A DNA stretch of 64,000 nt from Pseudomonas sp. BMS12. GTDB taxonomy: Bacteria > Pseudomonadota > Gammaproteobacteria > Pseudomonadales > Pseudomonadaceae. This document shows, in pieces, positions 59,120 through 64,000 of this stretch; the first letter of the stretch is position 1, and each line of letters starts with the position of its first letter. Under the pieces are notes generated by a model that was not told the origin of the DNA, did no database searches, and saw nothing but the letters and a program-made list of their open reading frames with translations. Location of the stretch: assembly GCF_001592875.1 (NCBI RefSeq), contig NZ_LSOF01000003.1:115014-179013 (forward strand). The letters are read 5' to 3'. Both the position numbers and the translations under genes were made by a program.

Positions 59120-61228
59120 TTGCCGAGCATAGACGGACTCGCCGACAGGCTCTCGACCTACCTGGCCGCGGATCAGGTCAACCTGGTTCGCCGCGCCTAT
59201 TTCTACGCCGAGCAGGCGCATGACGGGCAGCGCCGCCGCAGCGGCGAAGCCTACGTCACCCATCCTCTCGCCGTGGCCAGCATCCTCGCCGACATGCACA
59301 TGGACCATCAGAGCCTGATGGCCGCAATGCTGCATGACGTGATCGAAGACACCGGCATCGCCAAAGAAGCGCTCACCAGTCAATTCGGCGAAACTGTCGC
59401 GGAACTGGTGGACGGGGTCAGCAAGCTGACCCAGATGAACTTCGAAACCAAGGCCGAGGCCCAGGCCGAGAACTTCCAGAAGATGGCCATGGCCATGGCC
59501 CGCGATATTCGCGTGATCCTGGTCAAGCTGGCCGACCGCCTGCACAACATGCGTACCCTGGAAGTGCTGTCCGGCGAGAAGCGCCGGCGCATCGCCAAGG
59601 AAACCCTGGAAATCTACGCCCCCATCGCCAACCGGCTGGGCATGCACAGCATGCGCGTGGAGTTCGAGGATCTCGGCTTCAAGGCCATGCACCCGATGCG
59701 CTCCGAGCGCATCCGCACCGCCGTGCGCCGCGCCCGCGGCAACCGCAAGGAAATCGTCGCCAAGATCGAGGAGTCCATACTCGCCTGCCTGCAGCGCGAA
59801 GGCCTGCAGGGCGAGGTGACCGGGCGCGAGAAGCACCTGTACAGCATCTACCAGAAGATGCGCGGCAAGCGCCGGGCGTTCAACGAGATCATGGACGTCT
59901 ACGCCTTCCGCATCGTGGTCGACAAGGTCGACACCTGCTACCGCGTGCTCGGCGCCGTGCACAACCTGTACAAGCCGCTACCCGGCCGCTTCAAGGACTA
60001 CATCGCCATCCCCAAGGCCAACGGCTACCAGTCACTGCACACCACATTGTTCGGCATGCACGGCGTCCCCATTGAGATCCAGATCCGCACCCGCGAGATG
60101 GAGGAGATGGCCAACAACGGCATTGCCGCACACTGGCTGTACAAATCGGATGCCGACGAAGCGCCCAAGGGTAACCACGCCCGCGCCCGCCAGTGGGTCA
60201 AGGGTGTGCTGGAAATGCAGCAGCGCGCCGGCAACTCGCTGGAGTTCATCGAAAGCGTGAAGATCGACCTGTTCCCCGACGAGGTCTACGTCTTCACCCC
60301 GAAAGGCAAGATCATGGAGCTTCCCAAAGGCTCCACCGCGGTCGACTTCGCCTACGCCGTGCATACCGACGTCGGCAACAGCTGCATCGCCTGCCGCATC
60401 AACCGCCGCCTGGCGCCGCTGTCGCAAGCCCTGGAAAGCGGCTCGACGGTGGAAATCGTCACTGCCCCCGGCGCCCGCTCCAATCCGGCCTGGCTCAACT
60501 TCGTGGTCACCGGCAAGGCACGCACGCATATTCGCCACGCCCTCAAGCTGCAACGCCGCTCGGAGTCCATCAGCCTGGGCGAGCGCCTGCTGAACAAGAC
60601 CCTGGCCGGCTTCGACAGCCATCTGGAAAAAATCGGCGCAGAACGCATCCAGACCGTGCTGGCCGAGTATCGCCACGAGGTGATCGAAGACCTGCTGGAA
60701 GACATCGGCCTGGGCAACCGCATGGCCTACGTGGTGGCGCGCCGTCTGCTGGCCGAGAGTGGCGACGCCGCGCCCAGCCCGGACGGCCCACTGGCCATCC
60801 GCGGCACCGAGGGCCTGGTGCTGAATTACGCCAAGTGCTGCACACCGATCCCCGGCGATCCGATCGTCGGCCATCTGTCGGCCGGCAAGGGCATGGTGGT
60901 GCATCTGGAGAGCTGCCGGAACATCGCCGACATCCGCAACAACCCGGAGAAATGCATCCAGCTCAACTGGGCCAAGGATGTCGCCGGCGAATTCAACGTC
61001 GAGCTGCGCGTCGAACTGGAACACCAGCGCGGCCTGATCGCCCTGCTGGCCAGCAGCGTCAACGCCGCCGACGGCAACATCGAGAAGATCGGCATGGACG
61101 AGCGCGATGGCCGCATCAGTGTGGTCCAGCTGGTCATCAGCGTGCACGACCGCGTCCACCTGGCCCGCGTGATCAAGAAACTGCGCGCGCTCGCTGGCGT
61201 GATCCGTATTACCCGGGTCAAGGCCTGA
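59120..61228 (+). CDS. spoT: Bifunctional (p)ppGpp synthetase/hydrolase SpoT
   Basis: A 702-residue stringent-response enzyme. The N-terminal HD hydrolase domain has HPLAVASILADMHMDH and HDVIEDT (about 72-78); the synthetase domain contains the YQSLHTT motif (about 303-309); TGS begins VYVFTPKGKIMELPKGSTAV; an ACT domain forms the end (about 626-702). Both catalytic domains look intact, as in SpoT rather than RelA. The start is TTG, supported by a strong aggaggtga site 6 bases upstream. It is in the usual rpoZ-spoT-ridA order. Confidence 0.97.
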   Translation: MPSIDGLADRLSTYLAADQVNLVRRAYFYAEQAHDGQRRRSGEAYVTHPLAVASILADMHMDHQSLMAAMLHDVIEDTGIAKEALTSQFGETVAELVDGVSKLTQMNFETKAEAQAENFQKMAMAMARDIRVILVKLADRLHNMRTLEVLSGEKRRRIAKETLEIYAPIANRLGMHSMRVEFEDLGFKAMHPMRSERIRTAVRRARGNRKEIVAKIEESILACLQREGLQGEVTGREKHLYSIYQKMRGKRRAFNEIMDVYAFRIVVDKVDTCYRVLGAVHNLYKPLPGRFKDYIAIPKANGYQSLHTTLFGMHGVPIEIQIRTREMEEMANNGIAAHWLYKSDADEAPKGNHARARQWVKGVLEMQQRAGNSLEFIESVKIDLFPDEVYVFTPKGKIMELPKGSTAVDFAYAVHTDVGNSCIACRINRRLAPLSQALESGSTVEIVTAPGARSNPAWLNFVVTGKARTHIRHALKLQRRSESISLGERLLNKTLAGFDSHLEKIGAERIQTVLAEYRHEVIEDLLEDIGLGNRMAYVVARRLLAESGDAAPSPDGPLAIRGTEGLVLNYAKCCTPIPGDPIVGHLSAGKGMVVHLESCRNIADIRNNPEKCIQLNWAKDVAGEFNVELRVELEHQRGLIALLASSVNAADGNIEKIGMDERDGRISVVQLVISVHDRVHLARVIKKLRALAGVIRITRVKA

Positions 61229-61288
61229 GCGCCAGCTGCTGGCATGTCCGCGGCCCCATCAACAACCTACGCCAACTAAGGAAACCCC

Positions 61289-61669
61289 ATGAGCAAGACC
61301 GTCATCACCTCGCCCGACGCACCAGCAGCCATCGGCACCTACTCCCAGGCCATCAAGGCCGGCAACACCGTCTACCTGTCCGGGCAGATCCCGCTCGACC
61401 CGAAGACCATGGAGCTGGTGCAAGGCTTCGAGGAGCAGACCGTACAGGTGTTCGAGAACCTCAAGGCAGTCATCACCACCGCCGGCGGCAGCTTCAAGGA
61501 CGTGGTCAAGCTGAACATCTTCCTCACCGACCTGTCCCACTTCGCCAAGGTCAACGAGATCATGGGCCGCTACTTCGAGCAGCCCTACCCGGCCCGTGCC
61601 GCCATTGGCGTAGCCGCGCTGCCGCGTGGCTCGCTGGTGGAAATGGACGGCATCCTGGTCATCGACTAA
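61289..61669 (+). CDS. ridA: Enamine/imine deaminase RidA
   Basis: A 126-residue RidA that hydrolyses 2-aminoacrylate and related imines released by PLP enzymes. Signature elements: [20 protein letters not shown], and [20 protein letters not shown] with the catalytic arginine in PARA. It follows spoT by 60 bp with an aaggaaa site. A second, more divergent RidA-type gene is linked to dadA elsewhere in the window. Confidence 0.96.
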   Translation: MSKTVITSPDAPAAIGTYSQAIKAGNTVYLSGQIPLDPKTMELVQGFEEQTVQVFENLKAVITTAGGSFKDVVKLNIFLTDLSHFAKVNEIMGRYFEQPYPARAAIGVAALPRGSLVEMDGILVID

Positions 61670-61674
61670 GCCCC

Positions 61675-62409
61675 ATGCGCCGCCTCGCCGCCCTGCTCCT
61701 GTGCGCCGGTCTGCTGACCGGCTGTGCGGGCTCGGGCGGCAGCCCCGATGGCACCTGGATCAACCAGTCGATCGTCGAGGAGGCACGCCAGGGCGGGCCA
61801 CTGCGCGAAGCCCTGCTGGCCTACGGCCCTGTGCTGGAATGGCAGTTCGATAGCGGACGCAGCCTGGCGACCTACAGCAATGGCTTCGAGAGTCCGCAAG
61901 GCCGCCTGGATATTGGCGATGCCGGCCAGTTGACCGTCGCTTATCAGGGCGGCTTTGAGGAACACCTGAAGCTGCAGGATGACCAGCTGATACAGCTGGC
62001 CGGCGCTCAAGGCCCGCAGCAGCAATTCAGCCGCGCCAGCCATGACGTCGCCCTCGGCGCCCCCATCGGCAGCAGCTTCGAATGGGTACTGTACGAGGCT
62101 TACCTCGGTGGCAAATGGCTGATCCGCGAAGGCCAGGGCCAAGGCGGACTGGTGCTGTTCCACCCGGACGGCAGCCTGGAAGGCCTGCCCGGCGCCGAAC
62201 GTTATGCTCTGTGTCTGGCCGGCGACTGTGCCTCGATGGCCGGCGACAACGACAGCCTGTGGCTGCAGCTCGGCGAGCAGGGCGCACCCTGGATCTTCCA
62301 GCGCGAAGGCGAGCAGCTGCGCATCCTCGAAGCCTTCAACGCCGCGGCCCCGGATGAAATACCGGAATACCGCCCCGGGCGCCTGACCTGGTTATTGCAG
62401 CGCGACTGA
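61675..62409 (+). CDS. Predicted lipoprotein, unknown function
   Basis: A 244-residue probable lipoprotein. The signal peptide MRRLAALLLCAGLLTGCAGS has a lipobox LTGC with Cys17. The mature protein is beta-rich with LEWQFDSGRSLATYSNGFES and GRLDIGDAGQLTVAYQGGFE; I recognise no named family. It starts 5 bp after ridA and may be on its transcript. Its 3' end overlaps the convergent thioredoxin-like gene by 18 bp. Confidence 0.8.
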   Translation: MRRLAALLLCAGLLTGCAGSGGSPDGTWINQSIVEEARQGGPLREALLAYGPVLEWQFDSGRSLATYSNGFESPQGRLDIGDAGQLTVAYQGGFEEHLKLQDDQLIQLAGAQGPQQQFSRASHDVALGAPIGSSFEWVLYEAYLGGKWLIREGQGQGGLVLFHPDGSLEGLPGAERYALCLAGDCASMAGDNDSLWLQLGEQGAPWIFQREGEQLRILEAFNAAAPDEIPEYRPGRLTWLLQRD

Positions 62410-62988
62410 ATCCGCGCCCCGCGCCTTTGCCCAGTCGCAGAAGCAGCCCACCGCCAGATTGCTGTCCGCATGCACCTGCCGCCCCGCCTGCAGCGCCTCG
62501 AGAATCGGCTCGATGAAGCTGTTGCTGGAGGTACAGAGCGCGCCCTCGCTGTAAGGCCCGAAATAGGCCAGATTGCCCTCACGGTCCCAGATCGCCACCG
62601 CCGGACTGGCCGGCAACTGCTCACTGCCCAGCAATCCCTCCAGCGGCTGCAAGGCCTGCAGGTTGTCGGGCAGACGGCCCTGACTACCCGCCTTCTGCAC
62701 CGAGTAGAACCTCACCCCACGCGGCGCATAGTTCTGCAGCAGCTCGCCAAGGTGCTGCTGATTGCCGACATTGCACGGACAGCCCGGGTCCCAGAAGTGC
62801 ACTAGGCGAATCGGTCCCGGCCCGGCCAGCTCGGCCGGCAGGCGTAGCTGGCTACCCGCGAACAGCTCCGTACGCGCCTCGAACGGCCGGATATAGCGCA
62901 CCTGGAACCACCAGAACGCGGCCAGCATGGCGCCCAGCCAGAAGATGGCGAGCAGGCTGGCGAGCAGGGTCTTGCGTGACGACGACAT
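62392..62988 (-). CDS. DUF6436-type thioredoxin-fold membrane protein
   Basis: A 198-residue protein with an N-terminal anchor (TLLASLLAIFWLGAMLAAFW) and a thioredoxin-like domain facing the periplasm. The active-site region is VHFWDPGCPCNVGNQQHL, so the usual C-x-x-C is replaced by CPC; extra cysteines occur in ALCTSSN and VGCFCDW. It resembles DUF6436 proteins. A role in redox or metal handling is inferred. I start at MSSSRKTLL; an ATG at 63033 is possible, and neither has a clear ribosome-binding site. Confidence 0.8.
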   Translation of the reverse strand: MSSSRKTLLASLLAIFWLGAMLAAFWWFQVRYIRPFEARTELFAGSQLRLPAELAGPGPIRLVHFWDPGCPCNVGNQQHLGELLQNYAPRGVRFYSVQKAGSQGRLPDNLQALQPLEGLLGSEQLPASPAVAIWDREGNLAYFGPYSEGALCTSSNSFIEPILEALQAGRQVHADSNLAVGCFCDWAKARGADSVALQ

Positions 62989-63077
62989 GAGCGGGAAATA
63001 TCGAATCGGGGCGCCTAGCTTGCCATGCCGCACCCGACAGCTGAATATCGGCGCTTGCCCACTGCCTCGAATACGCC

Positions 63078-64000
63078 ATGACCGCCATGCCCAAATCCCC
63101 GACGGAACCCTTTCAGGCCGAGCGTCTGCGTGCCAGCCTGCGACCCTTGGCCGCAGGGCAAGCCTTGAGCGCGGAGGCCCTGGCCTATCAACGCCATTAC
63201 GGTCTGGATTTGCCCCAGCACCCGGCGGTGCGCAGCCGCCTGGGCAGCTTCACCAGCGACGGCCTCGACCTGGTCGCCCAGCTCTGGCTACCACCCGAGC
63301 CGCAGGCGACGCTGATCCTGCTGCACGGTTACTACGACCACATGGGCCTGTACCGCCATGTGATCGACTGGGCGCTGAGCCTGAACCTCGCCGCGCTGGC
63401 CTTCGACCTGCCCGGCCACGGCCTGTCCGCCGGGCCACGCGCCAGCATCGATGACTTCGCCAGCTACCAGCGCGCGCTGCACGGGCTGCTCGACGAGGCC
63501 GCCAGCCTCGACCTGCCGCAACCCTGGCACCTGTGCGGGCAAAGCACCGGTGGCGCCATCCTGCTCGATTACCTGCTGACCGGCGCGCCGCGCCCCGAGC
63601 CCGGCGCCACCATTCTTCTGGCTCCGCTGGTACGGCCGCGCGCCTGGGGCCTGTCGAAACTCAGTTACCACCTGCTGAGTCCGTTCAAGTCGGCGATTCC
63701 GCGACGCTTCTCGGCCAACTCCAGCGACCCGGCGTTCCTCGACTTCCTGCAAAACCGCGATCCCTTGCAGCCCCGCAACCTGCCGACTGCCTGGGTCGGC
63801 GCCCTGGCGCGCTGGATTCCTCGCATCGAGCGCGCGCAGCGCAGCGCCCTGCAGCCCCTGGTGGTGCAAGGCGAGGACGATATGACGGTGGACTGGAGGC
63901 ACAACCTGGCGGTGTTGCAGGCCAAGTTCGATCAGCCGCAGATTCTGCGCATCCCCGGTGCCCGCCATCACCTGGCCAACGAGCATGAGGATATCCGCAA
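63078..64000 (+). CDS. Alpha/beta hydrolase, lysophospholipase-like (3' end cut)
   Basis: At least 307 residues, truncated by the window end. It is a serine hydrolase of the monoacylglycerol lipase/lysophospholipase type: LILLHGYYDHMGLYRHVI provides the oxyanion region, LCGQSTGGAILLDYLL the nucleophile Ser in G-x-S-x-G, VVQGEDDMTVDW the acid, and GARHHLANE the histidine. The start MTAMPKSPTEPFQAERL is the first ATG in frame. No signal peptide is seen. The physiological lipid substrate is unknown. Confidence 0.88.
   Translation, partial: MTAMPKSPTEPFQAERLRASLRPLAAGQALSAEALAYQRHYGLDLPQHPAVRSRLGSFTSDGLDLVAQLWLPPEPQATLILLHGYYDHMGLYRHVIDWALSLNLAALAFDLPGHGLSAGPRASIDDFASYQRALHGLLDEAASLDLPQPWHLCGQSTGGAILLDYLLTGAPRPEPGATILLAPLVRPRAWGLSKLSYHLLSPFKSAIPRRFSANSSDPAFLDFLQNRDPLQPRNLPTAWVGALARWIPRIERAQRSALQPLVVQGEDDMTVDWRHNLAVLQAKFDQPQILRIPGARHHLANEHEDIR

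Noticed and set aside
60193..61674. Plus-strand frame running from inside spoT into the lipoprotein gene
   Set aside because: Only the part from 61675 has a signal peptide and sensible protein; the upstream part is an out-of-frame reading of spoT and ridA.

Overview
The window is about 64 kb of ordinary, densely packed, high-G+C chromosome from a Pseudomonas species in the broad sense. The evidence is the gene content (class I adenylate cyclase cyaA, SutA, Crc, AlgC, ProE, PauR, DadR/DadX/DadA, KauB) and a gene order that, as I recall it, follows the argH to spoT/ridA region of P. aeruginosa. I see no rRNA, tRNA, CRISPR array, insertion sequence or prophage. Both ends cut a gene: argH on the left and an alpha/beta hydrolase on the right.

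Layout. 1-8.5 kb: argH end, small hypothetical genes, GNAT, GST, an extracytoplasmic binding protein, cyaA, a Cys/Gly-tailed protein and a class 3 lipase. 8.4-15.5 kb: rnk, DUF1289-cyaY, an AraC regulator, then the co-directional run lptM-lysA-dapF-DUF484-xerC-HAD phosphatase. 15.6-19.8 kb: sutA, yjbQ and a glnK-amt-amt ammonium operon with a candidate sigma-54 promoter. 20-29 kb: ubiK, comM, betT, a class I glutamine amidotransferase, LysR/MATE and the phosphodiesterase proE. 29.5-33.4 kb: rep, xpt, cytochrome c5, pauR. 33.4-44 kb: amine and amino-acid catabolism (dadX, ridA-like, dadA, dadR, pauB-like oxidase, MocR, MFS, kauB, cupin). 44-54 kb: rpmG/rpmB, a dipeptide-type binding protein, radC, coaBC-dut-algC-argB, pyrE, crc. 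54.8-64 kb: DUF808, DUF4870, rph/yicC, gmk-rpoZ-spoT-ridA, a lipoprotein, a thioredoxin-like membrane protein and the hydrolase.

How the genes work together. Nitrogen and amine use is the main theme: ammonium uptake with PII control, D-/L-alanine degradation under a divergent Lrp-type regulator, and gamma-glutamyl polyamine breakdown (glutamine amidotransferase, oxidase, aldehyde dehydrogenase, PauR). A second theme is global control: cAMP (CyaA), (p)ppGpp (SpoT), c-di-GMP (ProE), SutA on RNA polymerase, and Crc in catabolite repression. Most of the rest is housekeeping.

No strange new system stands out. The observations most worth checking are the long AlgC with a two-transmembrane N-terminal extension, a pair of structured dispersed repeats with identical internal spacing, a cluster of 8-bp operators before a MocR gene, and several candidate regulatory sites.
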